Assembly (NCBI GenBank): GCA_003223995.1
Contig: QHYA01000006.1
Coordinates: forward strand, 1-20,813
Origin: Acidobacteriota bacterium
Lineage (GTDB): Bacteria > Acidobacteriota > Polarisedimenticolia > QHYA01
Direction: 5' to 3'
DNA: 20,813 bases
Part shown: positions 6,542-14,992 of the stretch, piece by piece
Layout of the letters: each line of letters starts with the position of its first letter
How positions within the stretch are numbered: position 1 is the stretch's first letter
Made by a program: the position numbers and the translations under genes
Notes under the pieces: generated by a model
Databases searched by the model: none
Seen by the model: only the letters and a program-made list of their open reading frames with translations
Told to the model about the DNA's origin: nothing

Positions 6542-9500
6542 TCATGAAGGTGATGGCCTGCGAGCGATAGCGTCCTTCAGCAGCCACAGGGCCGCTGCAA
6601 GGAGCGCTGCGATCAGGAGCATTCCATTCGCTCGGTAGAATGGGCTGGACTGGGAGATGAGCCGGTCCGTCTCGAGCACGGCGCTCGCAAGAGCCGCACT
6701 CCACAGCCAGGCGAGGGGGTTGTCCCTCAGCACGAAACGGGCCAGCAGCACCGCCCCGCCAGCCACCAGAACCAGCGAGAAGGCCGCGAGCACGTACTCG
6801 GGCAGTCGCCGCGCTCCTGCCGGCAGAAAGGACAGTACAAGAAAGACGAACAGCAGAGCGCGTGTGAGCGCTCCGCGGAATGCCGTGCCGAGCACTCCGG
6901 CGATGATCCCGGCCAGGGCGGGCACGAAGAGTGCGGCCAGGACGCAGCCGGCCAGAGCGGAGAGCAACGGGGCCGCGGACCCCACCACGGAGGGAACCGC
7001 GACCCCGCCGATCAGCCTTCCCGAAGGGACGAGGTCTTCCGCGAGCTGCTTGACGGAGGGGAAGCCGAGAAGGAACCCGCAGGAAACGAAGGCCCCCACC
7101 AGTGCGTCCCGGCCGTAGAGGCGCCTGCTGGAGGACGAGAACATCGTCATCGCTCGCGGGTGGAGTCCTGCGGCCAGGCCGGCAGCCAGGGCTGCGCACC
7201 CGAAGAAGAGGAGCATCGCGACGAACGCGCCGATCGCGAAGATCGCCCAGTAGCTCGCCTCTGGGATCGAAGTGTCGTACCTCTCCCAGAAGGAGTCGAC
7301 CGACGCTGCCGTGCGCACGAGGGCCGGCGCGGCAGCGGCCGCCCCAGCGAGGAGCGCGAACTTCCAGGGGATCTCGCCGCGGCGGATCCTGACCACGAGG
7401 AGGAAGATCGCCGCACCCGCCACGAGCGCCAGGTACGGCACCTTCAGCCACCTGAGGAGTTCCGTCAGGACGCTCTTCTGCTCCCTCCGGCGCTGCCAAT
7501 CCTCGGGAATCTTCACTCCCCTCGTCCAGGATCCGACAGCCTTCCCTTGGATCACGACAATGTACCGGACCTTCGCCTCTCCCGCTCCCGCCAGGTCGTA
7601 GTCCCAGACCAGCGTGTGGTCACGCCGGGCCTTCTCGTCCTTCCGCGTCTGCTCCTTCAGCACGCCCGCCTTCGGGTCCTGGCCATGCTGCCGGAGGAAA
7701 CCCTCGGCCAGGGCTCGGGCTTCCGCATCCTCCAGCGTCGCGCCGGGTGCGTCATCCGGAAGCTTCCTCTCGAAGCCCACCACTTCGCCGCTGGCGGGCT
7801 TGATGGAGACACGGAATTCCTCGATCTGTCCGGGCTTGAAGTAGCGGGCGCGCCAGAGCGGGGTGGGCATCCTGTCCCGGTAGAGGGCCTTGACCGCCTC
7901 CAGGCCTCCTGTCTGGAGAACGTACTGCGCGCCGATCGGATCCGTCCTGTCGAAGGGAATGACCGCGCTGCGATAGCCTGAGACATCGAAGCCGCAGCTT
8001 CTCAGGAACGTTTCCGCCGACTGGCGTGCCTTCTTGGGCGTCGTCGCAAAATCGGTCCAGTCGCCGAACTCCGGCAGCGGCACGAAACGCAGGGCGATCA
8101 GCCCCGCGCCGATCGCGACCGCCGCGGCGGAGCGCCGGCGGCTCAGAGGGGCATAGCCCGCGGGCGCGGGAGGCGGCGCGGCTTCCGCCGCGGGAGCCGG
8201 TTCGGCCGGCGGAGCGGTCCCTTCCTGCTCGTTCGTCCCCTCGGCCGGCAGGAAGCCTCCCTTCAGGAGGTAAGCGCCCAGCGCCCAGAGAAACAGGATC
8301 CCGAAAGCGCCTGCCGACAGTGCGCCCGAGACCTTGTAGTAGAGGTTGGCCGAGCGGATCAGGACGAACGCCGTGTAGAGAGCGTCCACGGAGAAGTGGC
8401 AGATCACCACCGCAACGATGCCGAAGCGCATCATGATCAACCCGAAGAGAATGCCGGCGAGGCCGACCTCCACCCCCCGGATCCAAAACGGCTGGTTCGG
8501 GTAGGCCGCGTGCCCGAAGCCCCAGATGACCGCCGCGAGGACGATGGCGGCGGCGCGGCTTCTGAGGAGACTCTCGAAGAACGGGATCGAGAACATGCGC
8601 GAGGTGAACTCCTCCGAGATCGCCGGGAACCATCCGAAGAACAGGACGTAGATCCATGGGAAGGCGGTCGAGAGCAGGTCGGAGTAGTTGACCTCTCGGG
8701 GCGCCCACGCCCCGAGGGCGTTGGCGATGATGTAGAAGACGTTCTCGTAGGCGAAGAAGAACAGCGTGGCTGTGATGCCGGCCAGCGATGCGATGAAGAA
8801 CTCCTTCGTGCGGAGGGCGCGCAGTCTCAGGAGAGATCCGAGCGACAAGGCTTTCGGGAAGCGCTCGCGGTAGAGCGGCTCGGCAGCGGCCGCGATGAGC
8901 AGGATGACGGCTGCGACCAGGGCGCCCCGGGCGAGCGCCCCCAAGCTCCTTTCCAGGAAGAAGCCTCCCAGGGAAGTGGTCGTGTCGTAGGAGTAGAGAT
9001 CCGACGGAATGCTGTTGAGCTGTGAGGCGGCCACGAGAACGAACGTCACGCCGGCGAGGAGAGAGGCCGGCTTCCAGCGGATGTCCCCCCGCCGCAGGCG
9101 GAGGACGATGACGACGATCATCGCGAGGAAGGTCAGAAGGAGCGCGACGAAGTCCACCAAGCCGGTCAGCTCGTTCTTCGATCGCAGGTGCTTGTAGTCC
9201 TTGGTCCAGGCATCGGGGATCTTGAGGTACTCCCGGTACCTGGCCACGCCGCCGCCCGCCACTCCGACCTCGATCCTGTAGTCGGCCCCCTTCACCTCGC
9301 TTCCCTTGAGTTTCCAGGTGAAGGAATGATCGGTTCGGTGGGGGCGCTTCTGGAACGACCCTTCGAGGAAGGTGAGCTGGTCCAGAGGGCGCGACATCGT
9401 CCCCGAGAGAAACTCCTCGGCCAGCCGCCGGGCCTCGCCAGGGGGCAGGTCGGGTCCGGGGGACTCCTCGGGAAGGAGGTGGCTCAGACCGACCGGCTCC

Positions 9501-9880
9501 CCCTTCGTGGTCAGCTCGACCTGGATCTCTTCCTTCTGGAGGGGCTTGAACCAGCGATGCTGCCAGCGCCAGAGCCGGATCGTGCTGTCGAGCAGCTTGC
9601 CGGACCCGGCCACGCCCAATTCGCGTTCCAGGAAAGTCTTTGCCTCCTCGTCGAAGTCGAACCTCGATGCGCGCCTGTACCCGGATACGTCGAGCCCCGC
9701 GCGGGAGGCGAAGGACTCGGCCAAGGGGAGAGATCCCTCCTTCGTCACGCGGAAATCGATGGAGGCTTCGGGAAAGGCGAGGAAGTAATACTTCACGCCG
9801 ACCGTGAGCGACACGGCCGCGACCGCAGCGCAAATGACGATCAGGCGCCACTCCTTCCGGTCGAGCTTCTCGAGGCTCAC
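6542..9880 (-). CDS. Giant internally duplicated CPBP-family intramembrane protease
   Basis: This protein has 1112 residues, whereas typical CPBP (CAAX/Abi) proteases have 200-350. The start is GTG 9880 with AAGGAG five bases upstream. The first half has a membrane anchor (12-30), a soluble domain (about 40-235), then many membrane segments bearing the catalytic motifs: E423/E424 and R428 (SEEFTSR), H457 (WGFGHAAYPN) and H495 (VICHFSVDA). A Pro/Ala/Glu linker (550-578) joins a second copy: GLDVSGYR 62 matches GFDVSGYR 630, YLKIPDAW 218 matches GVKIPEDW 788, and RLRRGDIRWK 261 matches RIRRGEIPWK 831. The second half has further membrane segments to its end but no EExxxR or catalytic His. CPBP enzymes process prenylated or bacteriocin-related peptides in eukaryotes and bacteria; the substrate here is unknown. 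Confidence 0.88.
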   Translation of the reverse strand: MSLEKLDRKEWRLIVICAAVAAVSLTVGVKYYFLAFPEASIDFRVTKEGSLPLAESFASRAGLDVSGYRRASRFDFDEEAKTFLERELGVAGSGKLLDSTIRLWRWQHRWFKPLQKEEIQVELTTKGEPVGLSHLLPEESPGPDLPPGEARRLAEEFLSGTMSRPLDQLTFLEGSFQKRPHRTDHSFTWKLKGSEVKGADYRIEVGVAGGGVARYREYLKIPDAWTKDYKHLRSKNELTGLVDFVALLLTFLAMIVVIVLRLRRGDIRWKPASLLAGVTFVLVAASQLNSIPSDLYSYDTTTSLGGFFLERSLGALARGALVAAVILLIAAAAEPLYRERFPKALSLGSLLRLRALRTKEFFIASLAGITATLFFFAYENVFYIIANALGAWAPREVNYSDLLSTAFPWIYVLFFGWFPAISEEFTSRMFSIPFFESLLRSRAAAIVLAAVIWGFGHAAYPNQPFWIRGVEVGLAGILFGLIMMRFGIVAVVICHFSVDALYTAFVLIRSANLYYKVSGALSAGAFGILFLWALGAYLLKGGFLPAEGTNEQEGTAPPAEPAPAAEAAPPPAPAGYAPLSRRRSAAAVAIGAGLIALRFVPLPEFGDWTDFATTPKKARQSAETFLRSCGFDVSGYRSAVIPFDRTDPIGAQYVLQTGGLEAVKALYRDRMPTPLWRARYFKPGQIEEFRVSIKPASGEVVGFERKLPDDAPGATLEDAEARALAEGFLRQHGQDPKAGVLKEQTRKDEKARRDHTLVWDYDLAGAGEAKVRYIVVIQGKAVGSWTRGVKIPEDWQRRREQKSVLTELLRWLKVPYLALVAGAAIFLLVVRIRRGEIPWKFALLAGAAAAAPALVRTAASVDSFWERYDTSIPEASYWAIFAIGAFVAMLLFFGCAALAAGLAAGLHPRAMTMFSSSSRRLYGRDALVGAFVSCGFLLGFPSVKQLAEDLVPSGRLIGGVAVPSVVGSAAPLLSALAGCVLAALFVPALAGIIAGVLGTAFRGALTRALLFVFLVLSFLPAGARRLPEYVLAAFSLVLVAGGAVLLARFVLRDNPLAWLWSAALASAVLETDRLISQSSPFYRANGMLLIAALLAAALWLLKDAIARRPSPS

Positions 9881-9964
9881 TTGTTCTCCTTGACCCCTTC
9901 ATTCGCGCGGATGCCGCGCTGGGCGGCTGCCGCGGGCGCGCGGGTGCCGGGATAGACCGCCGGT

Positions 9965-10330
9965 TTAGTCCTGCAACCTCACGCTGTCCACGAAGGTGCC
10001 TGTCTCGCCGAAGCAGCTCGTGGGAAGGCCTCGGTGCTCCGTGTAGTGAAGCACGACCCTTTTCCCGACGACCGACTCGATCTGGCGAGCGACGGTCTGG
10101 TCGCGCACGCTGAAGCTCCAGAGGGTCGGGGCGACCCCCGGAACGGTCGTCATCGCCAGCTCGCCCTCATAGGTCTTGCAGATCCATCCTTTGCGGGAGA
10201 ACTTCTGCAGGATGCCGGCGCGCTCTCCGTCCGAATAGCTCCAGTGGAGCGCGAGGAAGAGGTAGAGGAAGAAGACGGCTGCGGGAAGGAGAATCAACCC
10301 CGCCACGAGCGCTCTGGTCCTGGCAGCCAT
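9965..10330 (-). CDS. Small membrane-anchored conserved hypothetical protein
   Basis: This 121-residue protein has one N-terminal membrane segment at about 8-30 (ALVAGLILLPAAVFFLYLFL) and a soluble C-terminal domain outside the membrane. The pattern SRKGWICKTYEGELAM, WSFSVRDQTVARQI and KRVVLHYTEHRGLPTSCFGE matches a widespread small family seen in many Gram-negatives (KTYEG...F.FSV.D......L....G..V.L.Y.E). That family is sometimes mislabelled as 6-phosphogluconate dehydrogenase; its role is unknown. Start ATG 10330 is chosen because it immediately precedes the membrane segment. The frame stays open upstream, but that extension is Pro/Arg-rich and unlike a protein start. The ribosome site is poor, with GGAG directly abutting the ATG. 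Confidence 0.72.
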   Translation of the reverse strand: MAARTRALVAGLILLPAAVFFLYLFLALHWSYSDGERAGILQKFSRKGWICKTYEGELAMTTVPGVAPTLWSFSVRDQTVARQIESVVGKRVVLHYTEHRGLPTSCFGETGTFVDSVRLQD

Positions 10331-10559
10331 CTCCGCTCGAAACCCTCTGGCCCGGAACGTGGCGTGTCCGCGGCCTGGCCGGTCGCCCGCCGCGTATTCC
10401 GCGGGATTATAAGCCGGGCGGGGCGTGTCGAGGACAGAAATCGGCGGGGGCGGGAGCTTCACGCCAGAAGGGAGAAAACAAGCAGGAACCTCTCGCCGGC
10501 CGCTGCGTAAGCTAAACTATGGCCCATCGCGGCCGGAAGAGAGGGGGCGGCGTCCCGGG
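10331..10559. promoter_or_regulatory. Divergent intergenic region with a minus-strand TATAAT
   Basis: The 229 bases lie between the small membrane protein (minus) and the adaptor gene (plus). A perfect TATAAT is present on the minus strand (plus 10406-10411), suitably about 75 bases before ATG 10330, but the sequence 16-18 bases upstream does not resemble TTGACA. For the plus-strand operon a weak TAAACT at 10513-10518 is the only -10-like element I see. No operator palindrome was found. Confidence 0.35.
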
Positions 10560-11834
10560 ATGCGACGAGCAACCAAGATCACGATCGGTTCGGGAGCGAT
10601 CCTGCTGGCCGCGGCGGCCGCCGGAGCCGCTGCCTACAGGTGGAAGGCCAAAGGGACCCTCGTGCATACAGCCAGCGTGGGACAGAAGAACCTCGCCTCC
10701 ATCGTCACGGCCAACGGGACCGTGCAGGCGAGGATCAAGGTTGACCTTTCGGCCAACATCATGGGACAGATTACCCGGCTGAACGTGAAGGAGGGGGAGG
10801 CCGTCCGCAAGGGGGACCTGCTCCTCGTGATCGATCAGGCCCGGTATGCCTCGGCGGTCGATGCCCGTCGCTCTGCATTCGAAGCGCTGGAAGCCGACCT
10901 GGCGCGGCAGCAGGAAGCCGCGGCGCAGGCCAAGCGAGATCTGGAGCGGGCCGAAGCGCAATTCCGGGAAGAGATCCTCCCCGCTGCAGAATATGACCGG
11001 ATCCGGAGCCAATATGATCAGGCCGTTGCTGCGGTCCGCAGTGTCGAGCGCGAGGTCTCCCGAGCCCGCGCCGATCTCGCCTCGACCCGCGACGAGCTGG
11101 TGAAGACGGAGATCCGTTCTCCCATTGACGGGGTCGTGACGCGGCGCAACGTCGAGGAGGGAGAGATGGTCGTGACGGGAACGATGAACAACCCGGGCAC
11201 GATCCTGATGACGATCTCGGACATGTCGACCATCGAAGCGGCGTTAGAGGTGGACCAGACCGATGTTCCGCAGTTGAAGATCGGCCAGTCCGCGCGCGTC
11301 CTGATCGACGCATTTCCCGACACGCCCTTTCCCGGGGTCGTCTCGGAGATCGCCAGCAGCCCGATCCAGGGAGCCTCGAAGCTGGGCGGGGCCGCGACCG
11401 GCACGGACTACGAAGTGAAGGTCACGTTGCTGTCCCACCCGGACCACATCCGGCCGGGGCTGACCGTCACCGCCGACATCACGACCGCGACGAAGAAAGG
11501 GGTGATGACGGTTCCGATCGGGGCTCTGGTCCTGCGTCAGCAGGACGATGCTTCCCGCCATCCGCCGCCATCGCGAGACCGATCGGCGGACGGCCAGCCC
11601 GAGTCTGTCGCCTCCAGGACTCGCGACGTGGAGGGCGTTTACGTTGTCGAGGGCGGCACGGTGAGATTCCAGCCGATCTCCACCGGTATCAAGGGGGAGC
11701 TGGACGTCGAGGTCGCCGGCGGGCTCAAGACGGGCGAGCAGGTGGTGACCGGGCCCTTCAAGGCTCTGCGCGAGCTGAAGCCTGGCTCCCGGATCATCGT
11801 GGACAATCGCGAGAACACGGAGCTCGAGATGTGA
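10560..11834 (+). CDS. MacA/HlyD-type periplasmic adaptor (membrane fusion protein)
   Basis: This 424-residue RND/ABC-type adaptor would join an inner-membrane transporter to an outer-membrane channel. Residues about 7-26 form the membrane anchor. The first barrel-sandwich half reads ASIVTANGTVQARIKVDLSA, and the lipoyl half-motif is VKEGEAVRKGDLLLVID. A coiled-coil hairpin covers about 100-165 (ADLARQQEAAAQAKRDLERA), and the second lipoyl half is EIRSPIDGVVTRRNVEEGE. Beta-barrel and membrane-proximal domains follow. A hydrophilic insert rich in Pro/Ser/Arg (about 330-360) interrupts the last domain. ATG 10560 is preferred because it directly precedes the anchor; the longer in-frame extension is Arg/Pro-rich. 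The stop overlaps the permease start (GTGA), implying translational coupling. Confidence 0.9.
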   Translation: MRRATKITIGSGAILLAAAAAGAAAYRWKAKGTLVHTASVGQKNLASIVTANGTVQARIKVDLSANIMGQITRLNVKEGEAVRKGDLLLVIDQARYASAVDARRSAFEALEADLARQQEAAAQAKRDLERAEAQFREEILPAAEYDRIRSQYDQAVAAVRSVEREVSRARADLASTRDELVKTEIRSPIDGVVTRRNVEEGEMVVTGTMNNPGTILMTISDMSTIEAALEVDQTDVPQLKIGQSARVLIDAFPDTPFPGVVSEIASSPIQGASKLGGAATGTDYEVKVTLLSHPDHIRPGLTVTADITTATKKGVMTVPIGALVLRQQDDASRHPPPSRDRSADGQPESVASRTRDVEGVYVVEGGTVRFQPISTGIKGELDVEVAGGLKTGEQVVTGPFKALRELKPGSRIIVDNRENTELEM

Positions 11835-14083
11835 TCGTCGTCGAAGTCGCCAGGGTCGCGCTCGCCTCCCTGCGGGACCACAGGCTCCGCACCTTCCTGA
11901 ACCTTCTCGGTATCATCATCGCGGTGACGACCATCATCTCGGTGATCTCGGTGGTCTCGGGGCTGAACGCCTTCGCGGCCAACATCATCGGCCAGCTCGG
12001 TCCGAACACCTTCATCGTCACGAAGTTCGGCATCATCACCAGCCGCGAGCAGTTCCTCAAGGCCTCTCGCCGGAAGGACTATACAGATGAGGACGTCGAG
12101 GCGGTCCGCCGGCTGGACGACGGCCGGTACTTCACCGAGGTCGAGAACCGCGCGGGGCGCGCGGTGGCGGTCATCGGCTGGGACGTCAAGGATGAGCTGT
12201 TCCCCCACGTTGACCCGATCGGCCGCATGGTCCGCATCGAGGGCAAGCCGTTCCGAGTCGTGGGGCTGCTCGTGAGGCAGGGGAAAGTCTTCGGCCAGAG
12301 CCAGGACCAGGTCGTTGTGGTCCCGCTGAACGCCTACGAGAAGGCCTTCGGGAAGAACCGCACGGTGGACATCTTCGTGGAGGCCCCGGATTCCTCCTCC
12401 CGCGCGGCGGTGATGGATACCGTCCGGACCGTGCTGCGATCGCGACGCGACACCCGCTTCGACGCGCCGGATCCGTTCGACGTGGTCGACGCGGAGGCCC
12501 TGCAGGCGTTCTGGAAGAGCATCACCTTCTTCGCCTTCGCCCTGATGATCTGGATCTCCTCGGTGTCGCTGGTCGTCGGGGGGGTGGCGATCGCCAACAC
12601 CATGTTCGCCTCCGTCGTCGAGAGGACGCGGGAGATCGGCATCCGCAAGGCCGTCGGGGCGCGCCGGCAGCATGTCCGATTGCAGTTCCTCATCGAGGCG
12701 GTCGTCCTGGCGTTTCTCGGCGGGGCGGGCGGCGTCGGGCTGGGCTGGGCGGCGGCCGCGGCCGTCGCCGCCTTCACGCCGTTTCCGGCCCGAGTCACCG
12801 CCGCGCTCGTGACCTGCGGCCTCGCTGTCGCGACGAATCTGCGCGCCAGGCTCTCCTCGGTCCGCGAGAACATCGGTTCGGCCTTCCGCGCGATCCGTGA
12901 GCAGAAGCTGCGCTCCTTTCTGACCTGCCTCGGGATCATCATCGGCGTGGGGACGGTCATCGTGATGGTCTCGCTGATCCAGGGATTCAACCAGCAGTTC
13001 ATCCGGTCCTTCCAGTCCTTCGGAGCCACTCTCGTTCAGTTCCAGAGGACCGAGGAGCTTGGCCGGCCCCGGGAGGAGGAGCGGTTGTGGCCGGCGCTGA
13101 CCATCGACGACGCGCGCGCGATCCAGCGCTCCGCCTGGGCGATCCGGTTCGTCTCGCCGGAGCGCTGGCAGTTCGATGGGGTCGACGTGCGCTGGCGCGG
13201 AGAACGCGCCAACAGCGCCGTCGTCGGGGGGGTCACGCATGCCTATCCGGACGCCAACAGCCACTTCGTTCAGTTCGGCCGCTTCTTCACCGAAGGAGAG
13301 GAGCTTCACGAAGCGGCCGTCGCCGTGGTGGGGACGGGGATCGTGGAGGCGCTCTTCCCCCACCTCGACCCCCTGGGGCGGGAGATGTCGATCAACGGGC
13401 GTCCCTTCCGGGTCATCGGAGTCTTCGAGAAGAAGGGGTCGTTCCTCGATCAGGGAGGAGCCGACCAGCAGATCGTCATCCCCATGGGGATCTTCGATCA
13501 CATCTGGCCCGAGCGGCGAAAGGAGTACGGCTGCGTCATCGCCACTGTCCCGGTCAAGCCGGAGTGGATCAACCTGGCCGTCGAGCAGGGGACTCAGATC
13601 CTGCGCGAGCGGCGAGGGCTGCGCTTCGACCAGGCGAACAACTTCGCCATCCGCACCCCCGATCGCTACATTCGCATCTTCAAGCAGTTCACCGGAGGAA
13701 TCACGGCCGCCATGATCGTCATCGCGGGAATCAGCCTGGTCATCGGAGGGGTGGGAGTGATGAACATCATGCTGATGAACGTCACGCAGAGGACCCGCGA
13801 GATCGGCATCCGCAAGGCGCTCGGCGCGCGGCGGCGCGACATCCTCCAGCAGTTCCTCACGGAAGCCGTCACGCTGTCTCTGGCCGGCGGTCTCGCGGGA
13901 GTGGCGTCGGGTCTTGCTCTCGCCCTGCTCGCAGGCCGCGTGAGCCCCTTCCCGGCGAGCTTCTCCCCGGGGGCCGTGGCAAGCGGCCTGCTCGTCGCGA
14001 TGCTCGTCGGGCTGTTCTTTGGTACCTACCCGGCCTACCGGGCCGCGCGGCTCGATCCGATCGAGGCGCTCCGCTACGAGTGA
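11831..14083 (+). CDS. Fused double MacB/FtsX-type ABC permease, no ATPase domain
   Basis: This 750-residue protein contains two MacB-type permease modules in tandem. Module 1 (about 1-335) has the first membrane helix (LRTFLNLLGIIIAVTTIISV), a periplasmic domain and the ERTREIGIRKAVGARR signature at about 262-277. Module 2 (about 340-750) repeats this with LRSFLTCLGIIIGVGTVIVM and QRTREIGIRKALGARR at about 651-666. Module 2 ends with the canonical GTYPAYRAARLDPIEALRYE; module 1 has lost that last helix and tail and runs from FPARVTAALVTCGLAVATNL straight into module 2. MacB-family permeases transmit ATP-driven conformational change to MacA and TolC to expel substrates from the periplasm. The start GTG 11831 overlaps the adaptor stop. 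No MacB ATPase is adjacent, which is unusual. Confidence 0.9.
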   Translation: MIVVEVARVALASLRDHRLRTFLNLLGIIIAVTTIISVISVVSGLNAFAANIIGQLGPNTFIVTKFGIITSREQFLKASRRKDYTDEDVEAVRRLDDGRYFTEVENRAGRAVAVIGWDVKDELFPHVDPIGRMVRIEGKPFRVVGLLVRQGKVFGQSQDQVVVVPLNAYEKAFGKNRTVDIFVEAPDSSSRAAVMDTVRTVLRSRRDTRFDAPDPFDVVDAEALQAFWKSITFFAFALMIWISSVSLVVGGVAIANTMFASVVERTREIGIRKAVGARRQHVRLQFLIEAVVLAFLGGAGGVGLGWAAAAAVAAFTPFPARVTAALVTCGLAVATNLRARLSSVRENIGSAFRAIREQKLRSFLTCLGIIIGVGTVIVMVSLIQGFNQQFIRSFQSFGATLVQFQRTEELGRPREEERLWPALTIDDARAIQRSAWAIRFVSPERWQFDGVDVRWRGERANSAVVGGVTHAYPDANSHFVQFGRFFTEGEELHEAAVAVVGTGIVEALFPHLDPLGREMSINGRPFRVIGVFEKKGSFLDQGGADQQIVIPMGIFDHIWPERRKEYGCVIATVPVKPEWINLAVEQGTQILRERRGLRFDQANNFAIRTPDRYIRIFKQFTGGITAAMIVIAGISLVIGGVGVMNIMLMNVTQRTREIGIRKALGARRRDILQQFLTEAVTLSLAGGLAGVASGLALALLAGRVSPFPASFSPGAVASGLLVAMLVGLFFGTYPAYRAARLDPIEALRYE

Positions 14084-14113
14084 GAGGGAGGGTCGTGAGA
14101 GGGCCAACCCGTT

Positions 14114-14683
14114 TCAGAAGCGCCAGGCCAGTCCCGCGTTGGCCGCGAATCCCTTCAACTGCAGGGCCGCTTTCCCGCTGACCTCAAAAGCGTTGGGGAC
14201 ATCCTCGACAGTTCCTTTGATCTTGCGGTACATCCCCTCCGCGAAGAAGTTCGTGCTCTTCGCATGACCCACTTCCAAACCAATGAGCCCGTAGTAGCCG
14301 ACCTCGTTGCTGAGGTTGCCGACGTTGCTGTCCAGGAAATGGTAACTCCCCCCTGCGCCGAGGTACAGGTTGAGCGGCGCCCTGGGTGCGAGGTCCAGTC
14401 TCAGTCCGGCCTCGACGGGAATATCGCGTATCTTGAGGTTGAAGCCGGCCTGATCGTCGAAGCGGCCCTTTGAAAGGTCTCGATAGTAGGTGCCACGGAA
14501 CTCGAGAGCAACCGGCGTCCTGTCGGGGGAACCGAGAGGGATCCCGAGCTTCAGGCCGCCGCCGCCGCCCCAGTCGAGATCTTTCGTGTTCCAGTAAGAC
14601 CCGAACACGGCGATGTTGTCGGTCGCCCAGGCTGATCCGCTCGCGAGGAGCAGGGCCATCATCACCATCGTGATCTTCTTCAT
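14114..14683 (-). CDS. Outer-membrane beta-barrel protein
   Basis: This is a 189-residue secreted protein. A signal peptide (MKKITMVMMALLLASGSAWA) is followed by alternating strands rich in Gly and aromatics (GGGGGLKLGIPLGS, LNLYLGAGGSYHFL, YGLIGLEVGHA), and the C-terminal residue is Phe after GLAWR. The Phe end is the hallmark recognised by the BAM machinery. The length fits an eight-stranded OmpA/OmpW-like barrel. The start ATG 14683 has GGAAAG about nine bases upstream. It is convergent with the permease gene ending at 14083. The precise cargo or role cannot be read from the sequence, and adhesion, porin or lipid handling are all possible. Confidence 0.82.
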   Translation of the reverse strand: MKKITMVMMALLLASGSAWATDNIAVFGSYWNTKDLDWGGGGGLKLGIPLGSPDRTPVALEFRGTYYRDLSKGRFDDQAGFNLKIRDIPVEAGLRLDLAPRAPLNLYLGAGGSYHFLDSNVGNLSNEVGYYGLIGLEVGHAKSTNFFAEGMYRKIKGTVEDVPNAFEVSGKAALQLKGFAANAGLAWRF

Positions 14684-14992
14684 CGCGAACTTTCCATGTG
14701 CAGGACGAAAACTCGCTTTGCGGAGGGTAAATTGTTCCCCACCTGTACTCCTTCTTCTTGTAGTCTTTCTTCTTGCCTGCGGCGCAACTTGCCAGTATTG
14801 GGACGCAATTCCGACCCCTCATGAGGGTCCCAAGATCAATCCAGCAATGCGGATGCCAGGAGACCGAACGAGCGCAGACCGGAGGGATCGGCTGCTCTCG
14901 CAGAGCCAACCGCGCGAGGCCGGGCCGCATCAGTCGGGATCAATCCAGCGTCTTGCGATCCGGACTGATATCGATCCGCACGCGGTTTCGAA
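14684..14992. other. Gene-free stretch between barrel gene and DUF4143 gene
   Basis: These 309 bases hold no convincing gene. Visible items are a perfect 12-base palindrome CCCTCATGAGGG at 14816-14827, the left copy of an 18-base direct repeat at 14940-14957, and a purine-rich minus-strand tract at about 14747-14776. In one frame that tract reads CAAGKKKDYKKKEYRW after a lipobox-like LASC. This frame runs without a stop into the barrel gene, so it is not called as a gene. The promoter of the barrel gene must lie here or just upstream, but no clear -35/-10 pair was found. Confidence 0.5.
14940..14957 (-). repeat. 18-bp direct repeat, left copy
   Basis: The sequence TCAATCCAGCGTCTTGCG is identical to 16215-16232 and in the same orientation. 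On the minus strand it reads RKTLD and stop, the same residues that end permease A. The flanks differ immediately on both sides (A/C and A/G), so the identity is exactly 18 bases. The pair brackets the DUF4143 ATPase gene. Confidence 0.7.

Noticed and set aside
11639..14107. 822-codon minus-strand open frame
   Set aside because: It is antisense to the permease gene and consists of Asp/Arg/Gly/His-rich low-complexity residues with no recognisable fold.
14816..14827. Perfect palindrome CCCTCATGAGGG
   Set aside because: A 12-base palindrome is expected by chance in 20 kb. There is no second copy and no promoter next to it, so no operator call is made.
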